DNA of 64,000 nt from NCBI GenBank assembly GCA_050184115.1, contig JBFXAQ010000008.1:124001-188000 (forward strand), written 5' to 3'. Shown here piece after piece: positions 1-7,906 of this stretch. The notes beneath the pieces were generated by a model. The model was not told the origin of the DNA and made no database searches. It was given only the letters and a program-made list of their open reading frames with translations. This DNA is from JACKNG01 sp050184115 (GTDB lineage: Bacteria > Pseudomonadota > Gammaproteobacteria > Ga0077536). The position numbers and the translations under genes are program-made. The stretch's first letter is position 1; the number at the start of each line of letters is the position of its first letter.

Positions 1-295
1 ACTGGCGGCGCGGCGCCGGGTGCCAGTCGCCGAAGTAGCCGGGTGGCAGCGAGGCGAACGCGATGTCGCTCGCGGGCAGGCGTTGCGAGACCGCAACGGC
101 GGGGGCCGGTGGAGCGTAGTCCTGCTCATCGAGCAGGATGGCACCCGTCTCGAAGCGGGTCTCCCCGGCCGGATTGCTGGTGATGCGGACGATCTCGAGC
201 AGCGGCGTTGCAGCAGCGCCGCTCACGGCGTCAGCGGCGTCAGCGGCGCTGGCGACGAGCACGGCGGCAAGGAACAGGGGCGAGAATCTGGTCAT
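1..295 (-). CDS. Exported cupin-like protein, 3' end cut off
   Basis: The gene runs off the left edge of the window; about 98 residues are visible. It starts with ATG at 295, overlapping the stop of the upstream gene by 4 nt (ATGA). Residues 1-20 form a signal peptide (MTRF followed by an Ala/Leu/Val-rich stretch ending in ADA), so the product is probably periplasmic. Near the visible end the motif GDWHPAPRRQ is seen, which I know from cupin-fold proteins where the His and the following barrel bind metal. The rest of the cupin barrel would lie outside the window, so the fold is an inference from one motif. It is the last visible gene of an aldolase operon; its substrate is unknown. Confidence 0.6.
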   Translation of the reverse strand, partial: MTRFSPLFLAAVLVASAADAADAVSGAAATPLLEIVRITSNPAGETRFETGAILLDEQDYAPPAPAVAVSQRLPASDIAFASLPPGYFGDWHPAPRRQ

Positions 296-690
296 TCGGC
301 TTCTCCGGTCAGCGCTGCGTTGCCAGCGTCGAGGGCGAGTGCCGCGCAGCCGGGCTCGTAGCGCGCCCGCACGCGGTGGAACTGGCGCCAGTCGCCGCCG
401 GTCAACGCGGTCATGGCGACCGCGGCGTCGCCCATGAGGCGGTCGAACGCGGCGAGGTCGAGGTAACGCAGGGCGCGATTGCGCGCGCGTTCGCCGGCGC
501 CGTACAGCGCTTCGTACTCGCGCATCGACGCCGCGTTGGTGGCATTGAAGAAATAGGCGGCGCAGGTCGCCAGGTGCTCCACCTCGGCCTGCACGTCGGC
601 AGGCAGCGGTTCCGCGGCACGGGCGGCAACGGTGAACGTGCCCACGACGAGCAGGGCTGGCACCCACCCGCGCCTCAGCGACTCATTCAT
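292..690 (-). CDS. Small exported protein of unknown function
   Basis: This encodes a 132-residue protein with an N-terminal hydrophobic segment (about residues 8-24) ending in AARAAEP, which reads as a cleavable signal peptide. The mature part is mostly helical and contains two cysteines (one in the LATCAAYFF segment, one near the C terminus in EPGCAALA) that could pair. I do not recognise a family. Its start overlaps the end of the RraA-like gene by 8 nt and its stop overlaps the next start by 4 nt, so it is translationally coupled into the operon. A periplasmic role linked to the aldolase pathway is possible but unsupported. Confidence 0.65.
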   Translation of the reverse strand: MNESLRRGWVPALLVVGTFTVAARAAEPLPADVQAEVEHLATCAAYFFNATNAASMREYEALYGAGERARNRALRYLDLAAFDRLMGDAAVAMTALTGGDWRQFHRVRARYEPGCAALALDAGNAALTGEAE

Positions 691-1345
691 CGAGTTTGAA
701 GGCCAGAGCGCTGTCCTCGCCACGCCCCAGGGCGGCGACGTGTTCGGCGAAATTGAGCAGGCCGACCAGGCCCTCGCCCGCCGCCATGCGGTGCCGCAGT
801 TCGCTCTCCAGGCGCTCGATCGCCTGCGCGCGTTCGACCAGCTGAGCGAACACCGCGGCGGTCGCGACGACGATGCCATCGTCGTCACCGACCAGCACGT
901 CACCCGGCAGGATCTCGACGCCGCCGCAGCGCACCGCCACCTGGGTCTCGGCCAGCCGGCGCGTGGTGCCGGAACAGGGGCAGCAGCCGCGTGCCCACAC
1001 CGGCAGGTCGAGCCCGGCAATGGTCCGCGTATCACGCACCAGGCCGTCGACGACGATGCCGGCCAGCCCACGACGGCGTGCTTCGATCGAGAACAGTTCG
1101 CCGACCACCGCGCGCGTGCTCGCGCCGGTGTCGACCACCAGAACTTCGCCCGGCGCGGACTCGTCGAGGGCCTGGATGACGCCGAGGAAGTCGTCGTCCA
1201 CGCGCACGGTGCGCGCGACGCCGACCATCTTCACGCCCGGCGCAACCGGGCGCAGGCCCGGATCGCACACGCGCAGGGTCTTGTCGGCGTCGGCGAGCGA
1301 GGCGGTATCGAGGCGGCGCAGGGCTTCGCGGAGTTCTGGCGTCAT
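683..1345 (-). CDS. RraA-family aldolase/decarboxylase
   Basis: The 220-residue product has the RraA/HMG-aldolase fold signature: Gly82-Glu83-Leu84 followed 20 residues later by Arg104-Asp105 in the segment reading AGIVVDGLVRD. In metal-dependent family members (4-hydroxy-4-methyl-2-oxoglutarate aldolase and oxaloacetate decarboxylase) this G-x-L(x20)RD pattern binds pyruvate enolate and the divalent cation, so catalysis is more likely than the RNase E inhibitor role of E. coli RraA. ATG at 1345 overlaps the stop of the upstream aldolase gene by 4 nt. Pairing with a second pyruvate aldolase suggests a shared catabolic route for a branched or aromatic-derived keto acid. Confidence 0.85.
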   Translation of the reverse strand: MTPELREALRRLDTASLADADKTLRVCDPGLRPVAPGVKMVGVARTVRVDDDFLGVIQALDESAPGEVLVVDTGASTRAVVGELFSIEARRRGLAGIVVDGLVRDTRTIAGLDLPVWARGCCPCSGTTRRLAETQVAVRCGGVEILPGDVLVGDDDGIVVATAAVFAQLVERAQAIERLESELRHRMAAGEGLVGLLNFAEHVAALGRGEDSALAFKLDE

Positions 1346-2106
1346 GACGATTCCTTGGCGCCCCGGAGCGCACCGAGCAACTGGCGGGCTCCACCGGCGA
1401 ACAGGCTGATGTCGGTACTGCAACAGAGCAGGTTGTAACCCTCGTCGGCGCGCGGCACGACGAGATCCGGGGTGACGCCGAAGAAGCCGAGGCGCATGCC
1501 GCGCGCGAGGCAGGTGTCACGCACGTGGGCGATGGCGGCCTGCACTTCGGGGTCGTCGAGACGGCCGGTGCGGTTCATGCTCGCCGAGAGGTCGTAGGGG
1601 CCGACGAGAACCGCATCGACGCCCTCCACGGCACAGATCTCCTCGATGTTCTCGACCGCGTCGACGTGTTCGGCCTGCACCACCACCGTGGTCCCGTCGT
1701 TGGCATGCGCCAGGTAGTCGGCGAAGTCCAGACCGTAGCGGCTGGCGCGGTTGAGGCCGATGCCGCGGCTACCCATCGGGGCGTACTTGGCATAGCTGAC
1801 GACGAGGCGCGCATGCGCCGCGGAATTGACCTGGGGCACCATGATGCCGGCGGCGCCGGCGTCGAGCGCGCGCTTGATCGAGATCTCGTCGCCGCGCGAC
1901 AGGCGCACGATGCAGGGCACGTCACGTGCGCTGCGTACGATGTCCTGCACGGCGTCCGGCAGCAGCGGCGCGTGTTCCGTCTCGACGAACAACCAGTCGA
2001 AGCCGAGCGCGCACAACACTTCGACCACCTCGGGCGACGGCAACGTCACCATGGTGCCGTAGAGCTTGTCACCCGCCAGCAGGCGGCGGCGGAAATCAGG
2101 GTTCAT
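1342..2106 (-). CDS. HpcH/HpaI-family class II aldolase
   Basis: A 254-residue TIM-barrel aldolase that would split 2-keto-3-deoxy or 4-hydroxy-2-oxo acids into pyruvate (or a hydroxypyruvate-type enolate) and an aldehyde. Family landmarks are in place: His45 in FVETEHAP, the VRLSRGDEI segment near residue 68, the GIMVPQV strand, and metal ligands Glu146 (VVVQAEH) and Asp172 (VGPYDLS), matching the Glu149/Asp175 pair of HpaI. It is first in a four-gene run ending beyond the window edge; a promoter can be proposed at 2136-2165. The exact substrate (2,4-dihydroxyhept-2-enedioate, keto-deoxy-sugar acid, or other) cannot be read from the sequence. Confidence 0.88.
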   Translation of the reverse strand: MNPDFRRRLLAGDKLYGTMVTLPSPEVVEVLCALGFDWLFVETEHAPLLPDAVQDIVRSARDVPCIVRLSRGDEISIKRALDAGAAGIMVPQVNSAAHARLVVSYAKYAPMGSRGIGLNRASRYGLDFADYLAHANDGTTVVVQAEHVDAVENIEEICAVEGVDAVLVGPYDLSASMNRTGRLDDPEVQAAIAHVRDTCLARGMRLGFFGVTPDLVVPRADEGYNLLCCSTDISLFAGGARQLLGALRGAKESS

Positions 2107-2135
2107 GCGTCAGGCGCCGGGGAAACGGGACCGCG

Positions 2136-2165
2136 ATTCTAGCCTGCATTTCCCGCCCGTGTCGG
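2136..2165 (-). promoter_or_regulatory. Putative sigma70 promoter of the aldolase operon
   Basis: On the minus strand a -10 hexamer TAGAAT (2136-2141) lies 18 nt from CCGACA (2160-2165, four of six matches to TTGACA). It sits 30 nt upstream of the first aldolase start at 2106. The same GGCTAGAATCGCG context recurs before two other genes at 14220 and 52540. Confidence 0.45.
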
Positions 2166-2201
2166 TGGCACCGGCGAGATGCCGGCACGACCGTGGCAGC
2201 A

Positions 2202-2999
2202 TCAACCGGGCACGTCGAAGTGCTGCTCCCACGCGAGGCCCTTGGAGTCGACGACTTCCGCGCGCAGTTCGCGCGCGCCGGTGTCGCGGAAGAAGAAACG
2301 GAAGCTCGGATCGGCACTGACGGAGAAGCCCGTTTCCGCCGTCATCAGCAGGTCGTCACCGTGGTAGAGCCGGATGGTCTTGACGTAGTGCTCGGGGCGG
2401 ATGAGCTGGGTCTTCTGGTCCTTCTGCATGCCGGTGATGTTGGGGTGACTCAGCATGAACTGGCCGATCAGGAGGTCGTCGTCGCCCTCGTCGCCGATGG
2501 TGCGGAACTTCATCGAGCCGATACGCTCCATCGCCGCCTCGAAATCCGCCGCCAGCGGTGCCGAACAGCCGCCCGCGGCCTTGACGTAATTCGTCACCAT
2601 GTGGTGCTCGCCGGTATTCAACACCGCGACCGCCCGCACGTTGGTGTACTGGTCGACGCGCACCCGCATGGCGAGGTCGGCGCGGCCCATCTGCGGCGTC
2701 AGCGTGAATACGCCGACCAGCGGCTGCGGATTGTTCTCGACGAAGACGTAGAGCTTCTCGATGTAGCGCTCGGCGGTCTGCGGGATGCCGGCGGTGATCG
2801 AAACCGGGGTGTAGGCGGCATCCTCCGAGCGATAGGGCGTTTTCATGTCGATGATCGAGCGCCCCTCGGCCAGCTCGACGTCCGGAAAATACTTCGGCTT
2901 GAGCAGGGTCGCCCAGATGTCGACCGCCGATTGCTGGGCGTGGGCGCCGGTCGAGACCAGCAACAGGGCCAGCACGGCCCGGGTCAGCAGATGCAACAT
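2202..2999 (-). CDS. SoxYZ-like periplasmic sulfur carrier fusion
   Basis: The 265-residue protein has a signal peptide (cleavage after AHA, residue 21), a SoxY-like domain (about 25-150) and a SoxZ-like C-terminal domain (about 165-265). The SoxY half ends in GGC with Cys145, the position of the sulfane-carrying cysteine of SoxY, but here GGC is followed by SAPLAA rather than sitting at the C terminus as GGCGG. This layout matches the quinoprotein-dehydrogenase-associated SoxYZ-like carriers. An AAGGAGT ribosome site at 3006-3012 fixes the start at 2999. No other sox gene or PQQ dehydrogenase is adjacent; the only sulfur-type neighbour is the divergent DsrE-family gene. Confidence 0.85.
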   Translation of the reverse strand: MLHLLTRAVLALLLVSTGAHAQQSAVDIWATLLKPKYFPDVELAEGRSIIDMKTPYRSEDAAYTPVSITAGIPQTAERYIEKLYVFVENNPQPLVGVFTLTPQMGRADLAMRVRVDQYTNVRAVAVLNTGEHHMVTNYVKAAGGCSAPLAADFEAAMERIGSMKFRTIGDEGDDDLLIGQFMLSHPNITGMQKDQKTQLIRPEHYVKTIRLYHGDDLLMTAETGFSVSADPSFRFFFRDTGARELRAEVVDSKGLAWEQHFDVPG

Positions 3000-3359
3000 G
3001 TCGCTACTCCTTGGAGATGGCGGCGCCACGGGCACCGCCTGTCACCAGCATGGCGTGGATGTCCCACCAGGTTCGCGCGGTGCCGACATGGTACTCGTCG
3101 CCACACGTGCCTGGCCGGCAGGGCGAACCGGCCGGCTCGGACAACGCTTCCCGGATTCGGTGCGCGGTCATCGCCCGCCACTCGATGTGACCTTGGACGT
3201 CACCACGCGGCGCCGGGTTCCAGCGCCCGGCACGACGCGGCGCGGATCCGCTCGGAAAACCGCTTGCGAGGCGGGATTCCATGTCTGGTCAATGGCTTGC
3301 GAAATACGTTATACCTAAGCCCGCAGCCTCGCAATCGGCCACGAGGGCCCTCCCGGCGG
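3000..3359. other. Divergent intergenic region, 360 bp
   Basis: This separates the SoxYZ-like gene (minus) from the DsrE-family gene (plus). It holds the ribosome site of the former at 3006-3012 and a plausible promoter of the latter at 3286-3315. I see no convincing coding frame in the rest. Confidence 0.5.
3286..3315 (+). promoter_or_regulatory. Putative promoter of the DsrE-family gene
   Basis: TGGTCA (3286-3291) and TATACC (3310-3315) are separated by 18 nt, each with four of six consensus matches. The segment is the most AT-rich part of this intergenic region and lies 45 nt before the start codon. Confidence 0.4.
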
Positions 3360-3920
3360 ATGAAGAACGTGCGCAACCTGCTGGCCGTGGTGCTCGCCAC
3401 CACGCTCACCATCATCCTCCTGTTGTGGGCCACGGGGGACGACGCACCGCGCCCGACGCCACCCACGCCGGCGCCGGCGCCGGGCACGACCGCCATCGAT
3501 ACCGCCACCGGCGACACCCGGGAAACCACTTCGATGGTCGTCCCCCCCGGCGACAACGTGGCGCGCTACTACTTCGATGTCGTCGGTCACGATGCCGCCG
3601 AATTCCAGGCCCTGCTCGAACGGGCCGAGATGATTTTCGAGGAGACACCGCCGGCCGAGCGACCGCGTCTGAGCGTGGTCCTGGTGTTGCACGGCCCCGA
3701 CGTCGAGTTCTTCGACCTGCGCAACCGCGAACGCTACCCGGGCCTCATCGAGCGCGCGGCACGCCTCGATGCCGCCGGCGTGTTCGACTTCAAAGTGTGT
3801 ACCGTCTCGGCCGAACGGCGCGCCCTGGCGGCCGACCAGTTACCCGATTTCGTCGAACTCGTGCCCTATGCACCGGACGAGATCGCGCGGCTGGAACAAG
3901 CGGGCTTCGTGCGGCTGTAG
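3360..3920 (+). CDS. Membrane-anchored DsrE/DsrF-family protein
   Basis: A 186-residue protein with one N-terminal membrane segment (about residues 7-24), a Pro/Ala/Thr-rich linker (29-50) and a DsrE/F-like alpha/beta domain (about 65-186). The N-in anchor would place the domain in the periplasm. Cys147 in FKVCTVSAE occupies the position where DsrE-type proteins carry the sulfur-binding cysteine, and the C-terminal pattern ending in LEQAGFVRL is typical of the family. It is transcribed away from the SoxYZ-like carrier gene, so a shared role in periplasmic sulfur transfer is reasonable but inferred. Start ATG at 3360 was chosen because the anchor begins directly after it. Confidence 0.75.
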   Translation: MKNVRNLLAVVLATTLTIILLLWATGDDAPRPTPPTPAPAPGTTAIDTATGDTRETTSMVVPPGDNVARYYFDVVGHDAAEFQALLERAEMIFEETPPAERPRLSVVLVLHGPDVEFFDLRNRERYPGLIERAARLDAAGVFDFKVCTVSAERRALAADQLPDFVELVPYAPDEIARLEQAGFVRL

Positions 3921-3972
3921 GGTGTGGCCGCGGCCGTAGCGGTCGCCGCCCGCGACGCGTTCCGCCACCCGT

Positions 3973-4920
3973 TCAGAAGTGGCGATAGCCGGCCAGCCCG
4001 GCCGACACGTCCCGTCCCGCACCGTCGCGACAGCACACGCCGGCGCCGGCGGTGACGCTACCGATCTCCGTGACGGCGACGTCGAGCCCGGCGGCGAGCG
4101 CGACCACCCGAGCGACGTCTTCTGCCGCCACCGTGAACGCGAGTTCATAGTCATCGCCGCCGGCGGCGGCGCTGCGTGCGGCTTGAACACCGGTCTCGCG
4201 ACAGAGTGCAGGCGATACCGGCAGACGCTCGAGCTCGAGGTCGATGGCCACGCCGCTGGCGCGGGCGATATGGCCCACATCGGCGACCAGGCCGTCGGAA
4301 ACGTCGATGGCAGCGTGGGCGAGCCCCGCCAGTGCCTGTCCCAGGGCGAGCCGTGGCGTCGGGCGGTAATAGCGCTGCAACAGCCAGGCCTGATCGGCGT
4401 TCGGCGCAGTTGCGTCGAGGAAATCGAGCGCCGCGCGGGCATCACCCAGCGTGCCCGAGACCATGACGCGGTCGCCGACCCGGGCGGCGTCGCGCCTGAG
4501 CGGCATCGCGGGAGCCCAGCCGATGAGCTGCAGGCTCACGGTCAACGGCCCGCGCGTGGTGTCGCCGCCGACGAGGGCGACGTGCGCCGGGCCGAGCGCG
4601 ACCGCAAGACCGCCGGCGAACGCCTCCAGCCACGACGGCTCGGCGGTTTCGAGGGTGAGCGCGAGGGTGGCGAATCGTGGCTGCGCGCCCATCGCGGCGA
4701 AATCGGAGAGATTGACCGCGGCGAGCTTGTAACCGAGCGCCGCCGGCGGACAGTCGAGCGGCACGTGCACGCCCGCGACCAGCGTATCTACGGAGACCGC
4801 GAGCAAACCGCCCGGCGGCGCGCGCAACAGGGCGGCGTCGTCGCCGATGCCGAGCACGACGTCATCGGCGGGCGCCGCGAGCGGCGCGAAATAGCGTGCG
4901 ATGAGATCGAATTCGCCCAT
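3973..4920 (-). CDS. thiL: Thiamine-monophosphate kinase
   Basis: ThiL phosphorylates thiamine monophosphate to the active diphosphate with ATP. The 315-residue product starts MGEFDLI and has the AIR-synthase-type signatures: GIGDDAALL near residue 25, the metal-binding VSVDTLVAGVH strand, AVNLSDFAAMGAQP, and IDVSDGLVADVGH, then AGGDDYELAF in the C-terminal domain. It follows nusB by 34 nt, the usual gammaproteobacterial arrangement; pgpA, which often comes next, is not present downstream, where instead the convergent DsrE-family gene ends at 3920. Confidence 0.95.
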   Translation of the reverse strand: MGEFDLIARYFAPLAAPADDVVLGIGDDAALLRAPPGGLLAVSVDTLVAGVHVPLDCPPAALGYKLAAVNLSDFAAMGAQPRFATLALTLETAEPSWLEAFAGGLAVALGPAHVALVGGDTTRGPLTVSLQLIGWAPAMPLRRDAARVGDRVMVSGTLGDARAALDFLDATAPNADQAWLLQRYYRPTPRLALGQALAGLAHAAIDVSDGLVADVGHIARASGVAIDLELERLPVSPALCRETGVQAARSAAAGGDDYELAFTVAAEDVARVVALAAGLDVAVTEIGSVTAGAGVCCRDGAGRDVSAGLAGYRHF

Positions 4921-4954
4921 GTCGATGCCGGGGCCGCGATGGCCGCGGGCGAAT

Positions 4955-5440
4955 TCAGAGGTCGCCCGACTCGGGAGGCGGCAGGTCGCCCGTCGCGTGA
5001 CCGACTGCCGCGACCTCGACCGCGCGCAGCGACTGCGCAAGGCGGTCGAGTACGCCGTTGACGTAGCGGTGCCCCTCGACGGTACCGAACATCTTGCACA
5101 GCTCGACGCCTTCGTTGATCACCACCCGGAACGGCATCTCCAGGCAGTTGCGCAGTTCATAGGCGCCGAGCAACAGCACGCTGCGCTCGACCGGATCGAG
5201 CATCGTCCATTCGCGGTCGATGCAGGCTTCGAGGTCGGTACGCAGGGTGTCGAACTGGCGCGGCACCTCGCGCACGAGAATACCGAAGTAATCGAGGTCC
5301 ACACCGTTCAGTTCGCGCTCGGCGACGAACTCGGCGACGATCGCGGGCGGTTCCTGCCCGGTCATCTGCCATTGGTACAAGGCCTGCACCGCGCAGCGCC
5401 GCGCACGCACCCGCCCCTGGTTACCCGGCCGTCGTGACAT
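4955..5440 (-). CDS. nusB: Transcription antitermination factor NusB
   Basis: NusB joins NusE (S10) on boxA RNA to make rRNA transcription resistant to termination. The 161-residue all-helical product carries the family segments RRCAVQALYQWQ near the N terminus and VVINEGVELCKMFG, then a final VNGVLDRLAQ. ATG at 5440 gives MSRRPGNQ; a start further upstream at 5479 would add 13 Arg-rich residues not expected in the family. It lies between ribH and thiL. The C-terminal tail (HATGDLPPPESGDL) extends a little past the conserved core. Confidence 0.95.
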   Translation of the reverse strand: MSRRPGNQGRVRARRCAVQALYQWQMTGQEPPAIVAEFVAERELNGVDLDYFGILVREVPRQFDTLRTDLEACIDREWTMLDPVERSVLLLGAYELRNCLEMPFRVVINEGVELCKMFGTVEGHRYVNGVLDRLAQSLRAVEVAAVGHATGDLPPPESGDL

Positions 5441-5575
5441 GCTCAGCGTACGTGCCCGCGGGATGCGGCGACGTCGCACGGTACGTCCGGCCGCGCGCGA
5501 TGCGCGCGCCAGCTGGCGCAGCCGGGGGCTCTTGGAAGGCGTCGCAGCAGGCGAGACAGTGCTTGCACGGGCCGC

Positions 5576-6049
5576 TCAGAGCTGACGCATGAGCGAGATC
5601 ATCTCCAGCGCCACCGTCGCCGCCTCGGCGCCCTTGTTGCCGGCCTTGGTGCCGGCTCGCTCGATGGCCTGTTCGATGGTGTCGACGGTGAGCACGCCGA
5701 AGATGACCGGCACGCCGGTGTCGGCGGCGACGCCGCCCAAGCCGCGCTCGGCGCCGCCGGCGACATGTTCGAAGTGCGCCGTCGAGCCGCGGATCACCGC
5801 GCCGAGCGCGATCACGGCGTCGTACTTGCCACTTTGCGCGAGCTTGCGCACCGCCACCGGCAACTCGAAGGCGCCGGGCACCCGCACCACGGTGACCTGG
5901 GCCTTGGTCGTGGCATGACGCTCGAGCGCATCGAGGCAGCCGGCTTCGAGCTGGTCGACGATGAAATGGTTGAAGCGGGCGCAGACCACCGCGATGCTCG
6001 CGGCCTCGGTCAGGACCGGGCGCCCCTCAATGATGGTGACGTCGTGCAT
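5576..6049 (-). CDS. ribH: 6,7-dimethyl-8-ribityllumazine synthase
   Basis: Lumazine synthase condenses 5-amino-6-ribitylaminouracil with 3,4-dihydroxy-2-butanone 4-phosphate, the penultimate riboflavin step. The 157-residue product shows the substrate-binding segments ARFNHFIVDQL, VPGAFELPVAV, ALGAVIRGSTAHFE (with the catalytic His of the family two turns on) and PVIFGVLTVDT. GAGGGAG at about 6057-6063 precedes ATG 6049 by 7-8 nt. It is 13 nt downstream of the ribBX stop and clearly in the same operon. A 135-nt gap without a gene separates it from nusB. Confidence 0.96.
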   Translation of the reverse strand: MHDVTIIEGRPVLTEAASIAVVCARFNHFIVDQLEAGCLDALERHATTKAQVTVVRVPGAFELPVAVRKLAQSGKYDAVIALGAVIRGSTAHFEHVAGGAERGLGGVAADTGVPVIFGVLTVDTIEQAIERAGTKAGNKGAEAATVALEMISLMRQL

Positions 6050-6062
6050 CGCGCGATCTCCC

Positions 6063-7169
6063 TCAGTTGACATACTCGACGACTTCGAGGCCGAAACCCG
6101 AGATCGCATGATACTTGCGCGGGTTGCTCATCACGCGCATCTTGCGCACGCCGAGGTCGGCGAGGATCTGCGCGCCGAGACCGATCTGCCGCCAGTCCAT
6201 CGGGTTGGCCTCGCGCTGCGGCGCGGCCGGTTCCTCACCCTGCGCGTAACGCATGACCTGGCGTACGAGGTCGCCGCTCTCGATCTGGTTCGCGAGCACC
6301 ACCACCACGCCTTCGCCCGCCTCGTCGACGCGCTTCAAGGCATCACGCAGCGGCCAACCGGTGTCCTTGCGGATGCTCGCCGTGAGATCCTCGAACGGGT
6401 TGTAGATGTGCACGCGCACGAGGGTCGGCCGCTCGGGGTCGATGCGGCCCTTGACCATGGCCATGTGAACGTCGCCACGGATGGCGTCGTGGTAGGCATG
6501 CAGCATGAAATCGCCGAACTCGGTCGGCAGCACCGAGCTCGCCGCGCGCTCGACGGTCTTCTCGTTCTCGATGCGGAAGCGAATGAGATCGGCGATGGTG
6601 CCGATCTTGACGTCGAACTGTTCGGCGATGAGTTCGAGATCCGGGCGCCGTGCCATGGTGCCGTCGTCCTTCAGGATCTCGACGATGACGGCCGCCGCTT
6701 CGAGACCGGCGAGACGCGCGAAGTCGCAGCCCGCCTCGGTGTGGCCGGCCCGGGTCAGCACGCCGCCGGGCTGGGCCATCAGCGGGAAGATGTGCCCGGG
6801 TTGAACGAGATCGGCGGGCGTCGCGCCGGGCGCCACCGCGGCCTGCACGGTACGTGCGCGGTCGGCTGCCGAGATACCGGTGGTCACGCCGACAGCGGCC
6901 TCGATCGAGACGGTGAAATTGGTGCGATGGGTGTAACGGGTGTCCTGCACCATCAGCGGCAGGTTCAGGCGGCGACAACGTTCCTCGGTCAGGGTCAGGC
7001 AGATCAGGCCGCGGCCGTACTTGGCCATGAAATTGATGTGCTCGGGCGTGCAGTGCGAGGCGGCGAGAATGAAATCGCCCTCGTTCTCGCGATCCTCATC
7101 GTCCATGATGATGATCATCTTGCCGTCGCGGATGTCGTCGATCAGTTCCTGGGCGGTGTTCAGTTTCAT
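6063..7169 (-). CDS. ribBA: RibBX: DHBP synthase with degenerate GTP cyclohydrolase II domain
   Basis: Residues 1-200 are a complete 3,4-dihydroxy-2-butanone 4-phosphate synthase: the acidic metal-binding loop DDEDRENEGD (23-32), the GRGLICL strand and the AGHTEAGCDF motif. Residues 213-368 align with GTP cyclohydrolase II (LPTEFGDFMLHAY, LGAQILADLGVRKMRV) but the zinc-binding three-cysteine motif is gone: positions 255-271 read IYNPFEDLTASIRKDTG, with no Cys, and the arginine-containing REGRGIGL-type loop is replaced by NQIESGDLVRQ. This is the RibBX form described in Shewanella and Pseudomonas, where the second domain lacks cyclohydrolase activity. A separate ribA must be elsewhere. ATG 7169 lies 85 nt after ribE. 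Confidence 0.93.
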   Translation of the reverse strand: MKLNTAQELIDDIRDGKMIIIMDDEDRENEGDFILAASHCTPEHINFMAKYGRGLICLTLTEERCRRLNLPLMVQDTRYTHRTNFTVSIEAAVGVTTGISAADRARTVQAAVAPGATPADLVQPGHIFPLMAQPGGVLTRAGHTEAGCDFARLAGLEAAAVIVEILKDDGTMARRPDLELIAEQFDVKIGTIADLIRFRIENEKTVERAASSVLPTEFGDFMLHAYHDAIRGDVHMAMVKGRIDPERPTLVRVHIYNPFEDLTASIRKDTGWPLRDALKRVDEAGEGVVVVLANQIESGDLVRQVMRYAQGEEPAAPQREANPMDWRQIGLGAQILADLGVRKMRVMSNPRKYHAISGFGLEVVEYVN

Positions 7170-7254
7170 GTCGTCGGCTGCGGTCTTGGTAGTGCGCGGA
7201 TGGCCGCGCGGCCCGCGATTATATAGAAGCGTCGCGGCGCCGCCGACCGCGGCA

Positions 7255-7905
7255 TCAGCTGCCGCGCACGAAGCCGGCGGCGGCGAGGCTGGCCAGGGAG
7301 ACGCCGTCGGCGGCGCCATCGCCGAGCAGGCGCTCGACGTAGCGGGCGATCAGATCGACCTCGACGTTGACCTCGTCGCCCGCCGCGAGCGCGCCGAGCG
7401 TGGTGCGCTCGAGGGTGTGGGGAATGGTCAGGATCTCGAAATCCTCGGGCCCGGCCGCGTTCACCGTCAGGCTGACGCCGTCGAGACACACCGAGCCCTT
7501 GAAGGCCAGGTAGCGCGCGAGTTCGCGCGGCACGCCGATCACGAAACGCAGGTATTCGCCGTGGGGTTCGCGCCGGTTCACCCGGCCGATACCGTCGACG
7601 TGGCCGCTGACGAGGTGGCCGCCGAGACGCTCGTCGAGACGCAGTGCCTTCTCCAGGTTGACGCCGTCGCCGACCGTGCGCCGGCCGAGCGTGGTGCGGG
7701 CGAGGGTCTCGTGCGAGACGTCGACCTCGAAGCTGTCGCGGTCGAAGGCGACGACGGTGAGGCACGGCCCCGACACCGCGATCGAATCGCCGAGCGCGAC
7801 ATCGGAGAGATCCAGGCCGCCGGCGGCGATACGCAGGCGCATCGCGTCCCCGCGTGGCGTGATCGCGGCCAGGCGACCGACGGTGGCGACGATTCCGGTG
7901 AACAT
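7255..7905 (-). CDS. ribE: Riboflavin synthase (alpha subunit type)
   Basis: This dismutates two lumazine molecules to riboflavin and the pyrimidine substrate of RibH. The 216-residue product opens with MFTGIV, the diagnostic N terminus, and consists of two tandem lumazine-binding barrels (about 1-96 and 97-195). Each has its SVCLTV-like strand: DSIAVSGPCLTVV and GSVCLDGVSLTVN; VSHETLARTTLG and IPHTLERTTLG are the matching repeats. It starts 1 nt after the ribD stop, so the two are coupled. Confidence 0.96.
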   Translation of the reverse strand: MFTGIVATVGRLAAITPRGDAMRLRIAAGGLDLSDVALGDSIAVSGPCLTVVAFDRDSFEVDVSHETLARTTLGRRTVGDGVNLEKALRLDERLGGHLVSGHVDGIGRVNRREPHGEYLRFVIGVPRELARYLAFKGSVCLDGVSLTVNAAGPEDFEILTIPHTLERTTLGALAAGDEVNVEVDLIARYVERLLGDGAADGVSLASLAAAGFVRGS

Positions 7906-7906
7906 C

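Noticed and set aside
6063..6550. Calling the second ribBA domain a functional GTP cyclohydrolase II
   Set aside because: The zinc cysteines and catalytic loop are absent.
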